DNA of 64,000 nt from Thiodiazotropha sp040506975. Its GTDB lineage: Bacteria; Pseudomonadota; Gammaproteobacteria; Chromatiales; Chromatiaceae. Numbering within the stretch: position 1 is the first letter of the stretch; each line of letters begins with the position of its first letter. The stretch spans positions 3,472,001 to 3,536,000 of the forward strand of contig OZ242974.1 in assembly GCA_965211775.1 (NCBI GenBank). Direction: 5' to 3'. The notes below the pieces were generated by a model. The model did not search any database, was not told where the DNA came from, and worked only from the letters and a program-made list of their open reading frames with translations. Shown here one piece after another: positions 29,315 to 38,017 of this stretch. Position numbers and translations under genes: made by a program.

Positions 29315-30883
29315 CTATCGCATCAATCGTTGCAGCACAGTGGCCAGCAGTCCGGAAGGTGGAAAGTGTTCGCTGTCGACGACAATTGTCCTTTCCAGTT
29401 CCGAGGCGGTTAGCGGCTGGCGTTTCGCTTGCTGTAGCTTGAGTACTGCAAGATCGGCTTCAGAGGCGTCCTGTCCACTGTCACACCTCTCCCGGATACG
29501 TTTTTTCAGCAGCGATTCCTCTGCCTGACAGTCGATGATGACCATCGGCGCCTGCTGGTTCGCCGACAGTTGCAGAAACAGCTCTCGTTGCCACTGCGCC
29601 AGACTGGTGGCATCGATGATCACTGAAAAACCCGATCGCAGCAGCTGTTTCGCCATGCCTGCCAGATGATTGTAGGTAATGCGTGATGCACGTTCGCTGT
29701 AGCGCTCAATTTCAACACCTGAGCCCTCTCGCTCAGGAAACAGACGCCGGCGTTCCACGTCGGATCTTATCCTGATTGCCATCAACTGCTCCGCGAGCCA
29801 GCCACTGGCTGTACTCTTTCCCGAGCCGGAGACCCCATGGGTGAGGATAAGCGAAGCGGGCGGATGGCGAATCACCGACTCCGCCAGGCTGAGGAAACTT
29901 CGATACTCTTCCAGTTGCCGCTCCCACTGCTCATGCCGCAAGCCCGATTGGGTAGCCCTGATGGCGCTAACCTTGGCCCGCACCGTGGCACGATAGAGCA
30001 GATAGAAGCGCAGCAAAGGCAATCCTGCATAATCGTTCGTTCGCTCCAGGTAGCTGTTGAGGAGCTGGGAAGCCGCAGAATTCATCCCGCGATGCTGCAG
30101 ATCCATGAGCAGGAAGGCGATGTCGCTGAGAGTGTCAATCCAGCGCAGATCGGGATTGAATTCGATGCCGTCAAAGGGTGTGATCTTATTTTCAAACAGT
30201 GTGATGTTACCCAGATGGAGGTCACCATGGCATTCGCGGATATGACCTGCATAGTAGCGCTCTTCCATGATGGGTTGCAGAACAGTGCTTTGTTGCTCGG
30301 CCCAGGTCTGCAGGACATTCAATCGGTCGATTTCAAACAGCGGCTGTTTCAAGCCCCGTATGAGCCGAAAGTTTTCCAGAATGGGCTGAATGATATGCTC
30401 CGGAGTGCCGTAGGGCATACCATGACTGATCGAGGGTATTGAATGATGGAAGTCTGCGAGCAAGCGTGCCAGGTACTCGATCTGTTCTCTGTCCGGCAGC
30501 GCGTGACTGAGCAGATCCTGTTGGCGAAACCGGCGCATTTCTACGGCATACTCGATGATCCCCTCATCCGCATCGATTCGCGGCGAGTCCAAAGTGCCTC
30601 CAATGCCCACCACCCCCAGGTAGAGGTCTGGCGCCAATCGGCTGTTGAGACGCAGCTCCTCCTCGCAACACTGTCGCCGTTTTTCCAGGGTAGAGAAATC
30701 CAGAAATCCGAGATCCAGTGGTTTCTTGATCTTATAGACCCGATCCCCCGCCAAAAGCAGGTGTGAAATATGGGTCTCAATATACTCCACTTCACACTGG
30801 GGATCGCCAAAGCATGTCGGACAATGCACCAATCGCGCTATCAGACGATCCTGTATATCTGCTTCTTCATGGTTCAGGGTCAT
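29315..30883 (-). CDS. Two-domain kinase: aminoglycoside phosphotransferase-like domain fused to P-loop kinase
   Basis: A 522-aa protein. The N-terminal part (about 20-320) is an APH/choline-kinase-like fold, with ETHISHLLLAGDRVYKIKKPLDLGFLDFST at its start and the catalytic loop HGDLHLGNITLFENKITPFDGIEFN. The C-terminal part (about 345-520) is a P-loop kinase with Walker A GVSGSGKST and a following IRSDVERRRLFPE, similar to gluconate-kinase-like domains. This fusion is common in proteobacteria and its substrate is unknown. It is transcribed alone. TTATGTCCTTG-rich sequence precedes the ATG with no strong Shine-Dalgarno. Confidence 0.85.
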   Translation of the reverse strand: MTLNHEEADIQDRLIARLVHCPTCFGDPQCEVEYIETHISHLLLAGDRVYKIKKPLDLGFLDFSTLEKRRQCCEEELRLNSRLAPDLYLGVVGIGGTLDSPRIDADEGIIEYAVEMRRFRQQDLLSHALPDREQIEYLARLLADFHHSIPSISHGMPYGTPEHIIQPILENFRLIRGLKQPLFEIDRLNVLQTWAEQQSTVLQPIMEERYYAGHIRECHGDLHLGNITLFENKITPFDGIEFNPDLRWIDTLSDIAFLLMDLQHRGMNSAASQLLNSYLERTNDYAGLPLLRFYLLYRATVRAKVSAIRATQSGLRHEQWERQLEEYRSFLSLAESVIRHPPASLILTHGVSGSGKSTASGWLAEQLMAIRIRSDVERRRLFPEREGSGVEIERYSERASRITYNHLAGMAKQLLRSGFSVIIDATSLAQWQRELFLQLSANQQAPMVIIDCQAEESLLKKRIRERCDSGQDASEADLAVLKLQQAKRQPLTASELERTIVVDSEHFPPSGLLATVLQRLMR

Positions 30884-31042
30884 GATTGGTTATGTCCTTG
30901 ACTAAATATTAGATAGTGCTAATATAGCGTCCAATTTTTCACAGGCTGTTATCGCGATGAATCATTCCATGAATGACACTTCCTGATCCCTATATTTCAG
31001 GTGTGGCTGATGGATAAACATAGACAGTTTAGAGGCAAATCC

Positions 31043-31243
31043 ATGAATATCGACCGAATCGTTCTCGCTTTTGCGGGTATTGTAATCCTTCTGAGTGTTG
31101 TGCTTTCACACTACCATCACCCCTATTGGCTCTTCCTGACCGCCTTCGTTGGACTCAATCTTTTACAATCCGCATTCACCGGATTCTGTCCATTGGCTAC
31201 AATTCTAAAGAAGATGGGCAGGCAGAGCGGCTCCGCATTCTGA
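31043..31243 (+). CDS. DUF2892 small inner-membrane protein
   Basis: A 66-aa protein from MNIDRIVLAFAG, with two membrane segments (IVLAFAGIVILLSVVLSH and PYWLFLTAFVGLNLLQSAF) and the family-typical TGFCPLATILKKMG after the second. DUF2892 domains also form the membrane part of YgaP, a rhodanese. An upstream ATG at 31001 would add 14 unrelated residues and is less likely. Stand-alone and convergent with rimO. Confidence 0.85.
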   Translation: MNIDRIVLAFAGIVILLSVVLSHYHHPYWLFLTAFVGLNLLQSAFTGFCPLATILKKMGRQSGSAF

Positions 31244-31265
31244 TTGAATGTCCATCACCAGTTAA

Positions 31266-31313
31266 AGGGCGATCCGCCCTCTCCTTCGGTTGGCATGGCG
31301 CATGGATGCGCCA
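31266..31313. other. Pair of hairpins between convergent genes
   Basis: Two perfect short stems lie between the DUF2892 gene and rimO: AGGGCG-atc-CGCCCT (31266-31280) and TGGCGCA-tgga-TGCGCCA (31296-31313). There is no T tract on either side, so they are not classical intrinsic terminators. They may act as bidirectional RNA end structures. The CATGGATG core of the second recurs in the structured repeat at 7625-7668. Confidence 0.5.
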
Positions 31314-31324
31314 GATCCACTACC

Positions 31325-32668
31325 CTATTCACGCTCCGATTCATCCACATCCACAGGTTCCGCCCGCAGATCGTGTGCCGTCGCGGCAGTAACCCGTACC
31401 TCTATAAAGTCCCCAGATTGCAGATCCCAGGCGCCGGGAATGAATACCCTTCCGTCGATTTCGGGGGCATCCGCAGCACTCCGGGCCACCACCTGCTTAT
31501 CCCTGACCTCATCAACCAGAACCACCATCCTGTTACCTAGTTTCGCCTGTAATCTTTCACGGCTGATCTCCGCCTGTACCTGCATGAACCTGGCGCGACG
31601 CGCCTCTTTGATCTCGTCCGGCACTGGATCCGGCAGATCATTGGCCTGGGCTCCCTTAACGGGTGAGTAGGCAAAACAACCCACCCGATCGAGCTGTGCC
31701 TCGCGCAGAAATACCAGCAGTTCTTCGAATTCCGCCTCTGTCTCACCGGGAAATCCGACAATGAACGTACTGCGCAGGGTCAGATCCGGGCACTCCCGGC
31801 GCCAGCGCTCAATCCTGCCCAGTACTTTCTCAGTTGCAGCCGGCCGTTTCATGGCTTGCAGAACCCGTACATTGCCGTGTTGCAGCGGCATATCCAGATA
31901 GGGCAGGATATGGCCCTCCGCCATTAATGGGATCAGGTCATCCACATGAGGATAGGGATAGACATAGTGGAGTCTTATCCAGGCCTGCAACTCCCCAAGG
32001 GCAGCGGCTAAGGATGCCAGTTTCGTAGCTACCGGCCTGCCCTGCCAAAAATCGGGCCGGTACTTGATATCCACGCCATAGGCACTGGTGTCCTGGGAGA
32101 CGACCAGCAGCTCCCTGACTCCCGATTCGACCAGCCGCTGGGCTTCGAGCATGACTTCCCCCAAAGGCCGGCTCACCAGGGGACCGCGCAGATCAGGAAT
32201 GATGCAAAATCTGCAGCTGTGATTACACCCTTCAGAGATCTTCAGATAGGCATAGTGCCCGGGGGTCAGTTTTATACCCTGCGGTGGAACCAGGCTGGTA
32301 AAAGGATCATGGGGAGGCGGAAGCTGCCGGTGTACAGCAGCCATCACCTCCGCATAGGCGTGGGGCCCCGTTACCGCCAACACCTGCGGGTGTGCATCTC
32401 GAATACGCGCCTCATCCTTCCCCAGGCATCCGGTCACGATGACCCTGCCGTTCTCCTCCAGCGCCTCGCCGATTGCCTCAAGAGACTCCTCCACAGCCGC
32501 ATCGATAAAACCGCACGTGTTCACCAGCACGAGATCCGCGCCGGCATAACTGGTGGAAAGCTGATACCCTTCCGCCCGTAGTCGACTCAGTATCTGCTCC
32601 GAATCGACCAGGTTCTTGGGACAGCCCAGGCTGACAAAACCGATCTGTGGGGGTATTTCATGCATCAT
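31325..32668 (-). CDS. rimO: Ribosomal protein S12 methylthiotransferase RimO
   Basis: A radical SAM enzyme that adds a methylthio group to an aspartate of ribosomal protein S12. From MMHEIPPQIGFVSLGCPKNLVDSEQ the protein shows the N-terminal cluster cysteines (SLGCPKN, VNTCGF, VTGCLGKDE), the radical SAM motif CNHSCRFC with the RimO-typical IPDLRGPLVSRP, and a C-terminal TRAM domain (MVVLVDEVRD..). Start chosen at the Met near the conserved core; the upstream open frame would add 48 residues that overlap the preceding gene. It follows the CnoX-like gene by seven bases, so both are probably cotranscribed. Confidence 0.94.
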   Translation of the reverse strand: MMHEIPPQIGFVSLGCPKNLVDSEQILSRLRAEGYQLSTSYAGADLVLVNTCGFIDAAVEESLEAIGEALEENGRVIVTGCLGKDEARIRDAHPQVLAVTGPHAYAEVMAAVHRQLPPPHDPFTSLVPPQGIKLTPGHYAYLKISEGCNHSCRFCIIPDLRGPLVSRPLGEVMLEAQRLVESGVRELLVVSQDTSAYGVDIKYRPDFWQGRPVATKLASLAAALGELQAWIRLHYVYPYPHVDDLIPLMAEGHILPYLDMPLQHGNVRVLQAMKRPAATEKVLGRIERWRRECPDLTLRSTFIVGFPGETEAEFEELLVFLREAQLDRVGCFAYSPVKGAQANDLPDPVPDEIKEARRARFMQVQAEISRERLQAKLGNRMVVLVDEVRDKQVVARSAADAPEIDGRVFIPGAWDLQSGDFIEVRVTAATAHDLRAEPVDVDESERE

Positions 32669-32675
32669 TTCGAAC

Positions 32676-33539
32676 TCAGTAATCGAGCCGGTAGAGTTCA
32701 CGACGATAATGTGCAACCTGCTCATCAGGGGCATTGAGTTGATCCAGTACGGCCCGCATGGCTTTGCGTGCGATACCTTGACGATAGCCGGGATGGCTAC
32801 GCGCAACTTCAAGCAACAACTTGAGGGCCGCCTCTAAATCATCTCCGACCAATCGTACCGCTGCAAGCTGATAGAGTGTATCGGCATCCTTGGGATCTGC
32901 CTGCAAACGTTGCATCAGGGTATTTGGCGGGTCCGCATCCTCAGCAGTAACGATAATATCCAGATGCGCCAGCAGGTTGCGCACTTCCACCGCATCACGT
33001 GCCTGCTCCGGTAGTGAACTCAGCAGGGCATGGGCATCACGAGTGCGTTGCTGACGCATGAGGATCTTGCTCATCAACACCGGCAAGGCAAGGTTTTCAG
33101 GATCGGCCACCACCGCTTCGGCGAGCAACTGCAATGCCTTTTCCGGATCTCCCGCCTGCCATGCGGCAATCGCCTCGCGACTGATAGGATCGGGCTGTCG
33201 CTGTACATATTCGTCGATAATCCGTGAATAATCGGCTTCCGGTTGTACCCCGTGAAACTCCGCGACCATCTCTCCCTGGTGGAAGAGCTTGAATGAGGGC
33301 AGACTGCGCACAGCGAACCGTTCAGCCAGCGGCTTCTGTTCGTCGGTGTTGATCGATACCAACAGGAAACGCCCCTGGTAGCGCTTGGCCAGATCGACAA
33401 AAATCTCACGCTGTTTGAGGGACGGTCCCACCCAGGGCGCCCAGAAATCGACTATTACCAGACCCCGTTTGGAGTTCTCCACCACCAGCCGGTCAAAGTT
33501 GTCAACTGTCCCCTCCAGGATATAAGCGGCACCGCTCAT
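32676..33539 (-). CDS. cnoX: CnoX/YbbN-like thioredoxin-TPR protein without the CxxC motif
   Basis: A 287-aa protein with an N-terminal thioredoxin fold (about 10-110) and a helical TPR-like C-terminal part (about 120-285). In place of the catalytic WCGPC it has WVGPS, so it cannot act as a thiol oxidoreductase. The family (YbbN/CnoX) works as a holdase that hands clients to DnaK or GroEL; some members lack CxxC, as here. Its start overlaps the stop of the upstream gene (GCATGA), and rimO follows seven bases downstream. Confidence 0.88.
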   Translation of the reverse strand: MSGAAYILEGTVDNFDRLVVENSKRGLVIVDFWAPWVGPSLKQREIFVDLAKRYQGRFLLVSINTDEQKPLAERFAVRSLPSFKLFHQGEMVAEFHGVQPEADYSRIIDEYVQRQPDPISREAIAAWQAGDPEKALQLLAEAVVADPENLALPVLMSKILMRQQRTRDAHALLSSLPEQARDAVEVRNLLAHLDIIVTAEDADPPNTLMQRLQADPKDADTLYQLAAVRLVGDDLEAALKLLLEVARSHPGYRQGIARKAMRAVLDQLNAPDEQVAHYRRELYRLDY

Positions 33540-33904
33540 GCATTGAGCAGGCCCATGAGGGAGTCACTGGCATAATCCCGTCCCATCTCGACGATAATCG
33601 TCTCCGAGATATCCAAATCCCCGGTCTGCAGATGCGGCAACAGCTGTTCCGCGATCTGTTGTACGATCAGCATCCCCGCCCGATTGGGATCGCCCTCCGA
33701 AAGTGACTCGATACTGCCTCCCAGGAGTTGTAGATACTCGGTGAAGGCGCTTGCCTGGCCCGATTGCTCAAGCGCCTGAAACTCAGAGGTAAAACTGATA
33801 TGCAGCTCGCGCCCCGGTTGTTCAGGATCATCCAGCACGGCAATCTTCAAAGGGCCTTCAATCAGCATCCGCTTCTCCATATATCGAGTGAAACCAGGGG
33901 ACAT
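33536..33904 (-). CDS. Hypothetical protein upstream of cnoX-like gene
   Basis: A 122-aa soluble protein (or 114 aa from MEKRMLIEG). It shows a short beta segment (LKIAVLDDPEQPGRELHISF) followed by helices. No motif recognised. The ATGA overlap with the cnoX-like gene suggests translational coupling and perhaps a shared role in proteostasis. Confidence 0.65.
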   Translation of the reverse strand: MSPGFTRYMEKRMLIEGPLKIAVLDDPEQPGRELHISFTSEFQALEQSGQASAFTEYLQLLGGSIESLSEGDPNRAGMLIVQQIAEQLLPHLQTGDLDISETIIVEMGRDYASDSLMGLLNA

Positions 33905-34207
33905 GTTAATACGATCACGGAGATCATCAAAGCGACCCTCCTAAAAACAAATACTTCGATCTACCCTGGTATTTTCCGGCAAGACTGCCCACTTCCAACA
34001 CCCGAGAAAGTGTGCGACCATGATTGCCGGTTGATTGCTGCAACCCTGCGTCGTCCAGGAACACCAGCCACCTGAACGATCGTGTTGTGCATAGTGGATA
34101 TAATGGGCTCAGTGAGCCATTGTTCAGGCCACCCCGGCCTAAGCAGCAACGGTCGGCTCATCTTATAAAGTAGAGCTGCCGACCTCTGTAGTTTGTGAGG
34201 TATCAGA
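33905..34207. other. Intergenic region
   Basis: It lies between divergent units. A possible promoter for the small peptide downstream is seen as GTGGATATAATGGG near 34091-34104 (extended TATAAT-like box). Otherwise nothing recognised. Confidence 0.35.
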
Positions 34208-34348
34208 ATGAAAAACTGCAAGATTTGCCGATTCAGCAAAGTCTGCAACGACCTACCCGGAATCTGTATTCTGTTTCAATACCTGGCGGTGGTGGTGGTC
34301 ATCGTCTCTATAGGTATCCTCTTCGTCACCCAGGAGATACTCGTCTGA
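34208..34348 (+). CDS. 46-aa Cys-rich single-span membrane peptide
   Basis: ATG at 34208 opens a 47-codon frame to TGA at 34346, preceded by GTGAGG at normal spacing. The sequence has two parts. Residues 1-20 contain four cysteines (NCKICRF, VCND, GIC) that could hold a metal ion or form disulfides. Residues 21-46 form one membrane helix (ILFQYLAVVVVIVSIGILFV) and a short tail. No known family recognised. The positive charges before the helix suggest that the cysteines face the cytoplasm. The good ribosome site and sharp two-part layout support a real gene. Confidence 0.6.
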   Translation: MKNCKICRFSKVCNDLPGICILFQYLAVVVVIVSIGILFVTQEILV

Positions 34349-34470
34349 ATCAGCGGTTTGGGAGGATGCTGCCGCACAACTCAGCCTGTATTGCTATGGT
34401 GATCCATACGGCAGAATATCACCCTGCTCGATCTCTCCACCGTTCCACTGAAATTTGGCGTACTGAGCCT

Positions 34471-34671
34471 CTATGCGCCGGTCATGGGCCAGTTTGCGTT
34501 CACCGATCGCGCCTGGCTTCGATGCTTTATCATTTCAGCGGCGCGGGAGATCGACGACTCCCGGGCAGAACCACCCTGCTCTTTCAAAAGTAACATCGCA
34601 TCGAGCAGGGAAACCTCTTGAACTTCATAGAGAGGAAGCTCGTGATTGACAATAATTCCTTTATTTATCAT
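34471..34671 (-). CDS. Possible small hypothetical protein
   Basis: A 66-aa frame with AAAGG seven bases before the ATG. The first 30 residues (HELPLYEVQEVSLLDAMLLLKEQGG) look like an amphipathic folded protein; the tail is less convincing. It is the only plausible gene in 34349-34731, a 383-bp stretch otherwise without recognised features. It may be a remnant. Confidence 0.3.
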   Translation of the reverse strand: MINKGIIVNHELPLYEVQEVSLLDAMLLLKEQGGSARESSISRAAEMIKHRSQARSVNANWPMTGA

Positions 34672-34731
34672 GGTGCTGCCTTTATTTATTAATCCTCCTA
34701 CTTAAGGATATGTTAGACCTTTATAAAAATA

Positions 34732-35556
34732 ATGCAAATCCGCTATGATGCGTCTTGCAAAGTAGAACCAATGGTGAGTAATCATATGCCGGGAAATGAG
34801 GTTGTTTTGATCGGTATCGGCGAGATAGGCGGCGTTCTGGCCAAGGGTTTTCTCCGCCTGGGCTTCACGGTCCACCCGGTAACCCGCGAGACCGACAGTC
34901 ACCATTTGGCCGCGCGGATCGGGCAGCCGGCGCTGGTGATCGTGGCGGTCGGTGAAAATACCTTAAGGGGAGTACTCGACGGGATACCCGAAAAATGGCG
35001 ATCAGGTCTCTGCCTGCTGCAGAATGAGCTATTACCTGACGATTGGCAGGGAGTAGACTCACCGACTGTCATCTCCATCTGGTTCGAAAAAAAGCCGGGC
35101 ATCGACGCCAAGGTCATCATATCCTCCCCGGTGTTCGGTCCTCAGTCTGAATTGATGCGTCGCGCCCTGGCCGCGGTCAACATCCCGGTGACGGTCCTGG
35201 CGGATGAGGAACAGCTGCTGTTTCAGCTGGTATTGAAGAATCTCTACATTCTCACCACCAACATAGCCGGACTGCGCACCGGCGGTAATGTGGGTGAGCT
35301 TTGGCGACACCATCAAAGCTTTGCCCGGCAGGTTGCCGGGGAGATCATATCCTTGCAGGAAGCCCTGACAAATCGAACCTTCGACCGGGAGGCGTTGTTT
35401 GCCGCCATGGTCACGGCCTTCGAGGGTGACCCGCAGCATCAATGCATGGGACGCAGCGCCCGGGCCAGGTTGCAACGAGCACTTTCCCATGCCGAGCGCC
35501 TGAAGCTTGATCTACCACAGCTCCGCGCACTTCAACAAAGTAGTGCCGAGCAGTAA
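34732..35556 (+). CDS. NAD(P)-binding Rossmann-fold protein, ketopantoate reductase-like
   Basis: A 274-aa protein. The nucleotide-binding motif is VVLIGIGEIGGVLAKGFLRLGF near residues 24-45, followed by a Rossmann half and an all-helical C-terminal half, as in 6-phosphogluconate dehydrogenase or ketopantoate reductase folds. Specific activity cannot be named. Initiation could be at 34732 or at internal ATGs (34771, 34786) closer to the core. The stop is only three bases from fkpB, so it may be in one operon with fkpB and ispH. Confidence 0.7.
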   Translation: MQIRYDASCKVEPMVSNHMPGNEVVLIGIGEIGGVLAKGFLRLGFTVHPVTRETDSHHLAARIGQPALVIVAVGENTLRGVLDGIPEKWRSGLCLLQNELLPDDWQGVDSPTVISIWFEKKPGIDAKVIISSPVFGPQSELMRRALAAVNIPVTVLADEEQLLFQLVLKNLYILTTNIAGLRTGGNVGELWRHHQSFARQVAGEIISLQEALTNRTFDREALFAAMVTAFEGDPQHQCMGRSARARLQRALSHAERLKLDLPQLRALQQSSAEQ

Positions 35557-35559
35557 GAA

Positions 35560-36045
35560 ATGACTGAGTTCAAACCCAAAATCGCCCCTCTCTGCCGGGT
35601 CAAGATGCACTTTTCTCTCACCCTCCCTGACAAAACGGAGATAATTTCCACCTATGGTCATGAACCCTTGGATTTCAGCCTCGGCGACAACACTATGGAA
35701 CAGATGCTCGAGTTCGCCATTCTCGGGTTGCGTGCAGGAGACGAGCAGGAATTGCTTGTTCAAGGCGACGATGTCTATGGCCCCAGAGACAGCACCCTGA
35801 TCCATTGGATTGATAGACAGGCGTTTTCGACAGCTCAACCGCTCAATCCCGGTGAGATCATCGCCTTCACCACTCCTGAAGGCGAGGAGCTTGCCGGAAC
35901 GGTTCTGCATGTCGATGATGAGGGCGTTCAGGTCGATTTCAACCATCCTCTGTCCGGCAAGCAATTCAGCTACAGAGTCACTATCCTCGATGTTCAAGAG
36001 GCCTCCGATCCGTTCCGCAATGGGAACGGCCCCGGTTCCGATTGA
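35560..36045 (+). CDS. fkpB: FKBP-type peptidyl-prolyl isomerase, SlpA/FkpB type
   Basis: A 161-aa protein with the FKBP core split by an insert-in-flap domain as in SlyD/SlpA: VKMHFSLTLPDKTEIIST, LEFAILGLRAGDEQELLVQGDDVYGPRDSTLIHWIDR, GEIIAFTTPEGEELAGTV and the final DFNHPLSGKQFSYRVTILDV. It is a folding helper. The pair fkpB-ispH is conserved in many gammaproteobacteria, as found here. Confidence 0.92.
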   Translation: MTEFKPKIAPLCRVKMHFSLTLPDKTEIISTYGHEPLDFSLGDNTMEQMLEFAILGLRAGDEQELLVQGDDVYGPRDSTLIHWIDRQAFSTAQPLNPGEIIAFTTPEGEELAGTVLHVDDEGVQVDFNHPLSGKQFSYRVTILDVQEASDPFRNGNGPGSD

Positions 36046-36070
36046 AGACACGAGACCGGCACAACAATCG

Positions 36071-37018
36071 ATGAATCAAACACAACAGGTACTACTCGCC
36101 AATCCCAGAGGCTTTTGCGCCGGCGTCGATCGCGCGATCGAGATCGTTGAACGCGCCCTGGAGCTCCTGGGGGCGCCAATCTATGTCCGCCACGAGGTCG
36201 TCCACAACCGTTTTGTGGTAGAGAGCCTGCGTGCCCGAGGAGCCGTTTTCGTCGACGAACTGAAAGATGTCCCGGATGGACATACCGTGATATTCAGCGC
36301 CCACGGCGTCTCCCAATCGGTCCGCGAGGAGGCGGAACAGCGGCGGCTCCGCGTGTTCGACGCCACCTGCCCACTCGTGACCAAGGTACATCTAGAAGTC
36401 GCCCGCCGTTGTCGGGACGGTTACGAAGTGATTTTAATCGGCCACAGAGGGCACCCCGAGGTCGAAGGCACCATGGGACAGTGCATGGCGGACGACGACA
36501 ACAGCCGCATCCACCTGGTGGTCACCAGCGAAGATGTCGAGGGGCTGGATCTGGGACATCCAGAGAAGATCGCTTTCGTCACGCAAACCACCCTCTCAAT
36601 CGACGATACGCAACAGATCATCAACGCCTTGCAACAGCGTTTCCCGAATATTATCGGCCCCAAAAAGAACGATATCTGCTACGCCACGCAAAACCGCCAG
36701 GATGCCGTCAAGCAACTCGCCAAACAGTGTGACCTTGTACTGGTGGTGGGGTCTCCAAACAGCTCCAACTCCAATCGCCTGAGAGAGATCGCCGAAAAGT
36801 TCGGCCCTCCAGCCTATCTCATCGATGGCGCCGAGGATATCGATCCAAGCTGGCTGGATGGTAAGCACCATATCGGCGTCACTGCAGGCGCCTCAGCGCC
36901 TGAGATCCTGGTTGAGAATGTGATCGACAAACTGAGAAAATGGGGAGCTATAAAGGTGATCGAAATTCAGGGTAAAGAGGAACAGGTTGTATTTGCATTA
37001 CCAAAGTCTCTGTTATGA
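36071..37018 (+). CDS. ispH: 4-hydroxy-3-methylbut-2-enyl diphosphate reductase IspH
   Basis: The last enzyme of the MEP isoprenoid pathway, yielding IPP and DMAPP. The 315-aa protein from MNQTQQVLLANPRGFCAGVDRA has the three [4Fe-4S] cysteines (GFCAGVD at 16, FDATCPLV, NDICYATQNRQ), plus HGVS and SPNSSNSNRL for substrate binding. The upstream open frame overlapping fkpB is not part of the protein. Follows fkpB by 25 bp. Confidence 0.96.
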   Translation: MNQTQQVLLANPRGFCAGVDRAIEIVERALELLGAPIYVRHEVVHNRFVVESLRARGAVFVDELKDVPDGHTVIFSAHGVSQSVREEAEQRRLRVFDATCPLVTKVHLEVARRCRDGYEVILIGHRGHPEVEGTMGQCMADDDNSRIHLVVTSEDVEGLDLGHPEKIAFVTQTTLSIDDTQQIINALQQRFPNIIGPKKNDICYATQNRQDAVKQLAKQCDLVLVVGSPNSSNSNRLREIAEKFGPPAYLIDGAEDIDPSWLDGKHHIGVTAGASAPEILVENVIDKLRKWGAIKVIEIQGKEEQVVFALPKSLL

Positions 37019-37542
37019 ACTTTCTTGAAAAGTAAGTTATTGCACTCACATCTGCTCGGACAACACATGCGCCTTGTTTGGATTTTTTGTCATCATACTG
37101 CTGAATAGTCCTTCCATAAGACTTTGAAAAAAAACTGCTCCATATTTGTTGTGGAGATGCCGTATATCCCCCAGTTCCATGGAAGGCAATGAATGTAAAA
37201 AACTGGGGCAGCTCGAAAGCTAGAGATTCATTCTATTGCAGTTGCCAGTGACTTATAGCGGGCCGAAAACCTTTATGTCCGAATTACAGTTTCCTGTCGA
37301 CTTGCCACACGCTTGGTATGCTAACCACTGACTCTACTTAGTTTTGTTCGACCGAGAATTCAATTCTATTGATGAATGAACACATGGTTAAGTCATTTAT
37401 TTCCTTAACTGCATCTACGAGTGAAGTGGTTCCCAAATTTCTGATTTTTCAGGATATACGGAATGACTTGCCCGATAAGCGGTGCATCCAACCGCCATTA
37501 ACCGACCTAAGCTATAGATGCAGAACAAAAGAGGTTTAAGCT
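37019..37542. other. Upstream region of the first minor-pilin operon
   Basis: No gene seen. It contains a CCCCAGTT..AACTGGGG stem (37169-37176 and 37201-37208, loop 24 bases) and, closer to fimT, a motif shared with the second pilin operon (37465-37483). Promoter elements could not be fixed. Confidence 0.4.
37465..37483. promoter_or_regulatory. Shared pilin-operon leader motif, copy 1
   Basis: GACTTGCCCGATAAGCGGT, about 60 bp before fimT. It differs at only four positions from the element before the second pilin operon (GACTTACCCGACAAACGGT). Its reverse strand ACCGCTTATC resembles, loosely, the CCGTTCGTC site bound by AlgR upstream of minor pilin genes in Pseudomonas. Confidence 0.35.
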
Positions 37543-38017
37543 ATGCAAAAAAAATCAGGGTTTCACCTTGATAGAGATGATGATCACTATAGTCATTGCA
37601 GCCATTCTGCTGACTGTAGGCATACCGAGTTTCTTCAACATGATTGAGAGGAACAGTGTGTCATCCACCAGCAATGAACTTGTGGCTGCGCTCCTCTACG
37701 CCCGTAGCGAGGCGGTCAGGCAAGAGGGGAACGCCATCTTCACCCCGGATGCGAACGGCTGGACTGTCGGGGTCGACACCGACCTTGACGGCGTTGTCGA
37801 TGCCAATATTCTCCAATATGCAATCGACAATGCGCATGTATCGATAGCTGAAGCCCTCAATGCCAATACACTCACCTACAACTCCAGAGGCCGGGCCACC
37901 GCGTCGGCTGGAGACTCAATCGAGATCAGTTATGATGGCACCCTAAAAAGTCGTGTCTGCATCAGCCTCATAGGACGTCCGTCTATCAAAAAGATCGATG
38001 AGGGAGACTGCCCATGA
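37543..38017 (+). pseudogene. fimT: GspH/FimT minor pilin, frameshifted in an A8 tract
   Basis: The pilin body is intact from about 37560: GFTLIEMMITIVIAAILLTVGIPSFFNM, with the prepilin cleavage site G/F and Glu5, followed by a FimT/GspH globular domain ending in EGDCP. The ATG at 37543 is out of frame with it by one base. The eight-A tract at 37547-37554 explains this: with seven A the protein would start MQKNQGFTLIEMM and be 157 aa. So it is either off by slippage, a sequencing error or a real lesion. Its stop overlaps pilV (ATGA). Confidence 0.85.

Noticed and set aside
31266..31313. Intrinsic terminator between DUF2892 gene and rimO
   Set aside because: Good stems but no T tract on either strand, so kept only as hairpins.
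35810..36070. N-terminal extension of IspH inside fkpB
   Set aside because: The conserved IspH N-terminus begins at 36071; the extension is out-of-frame fkpB sequence.
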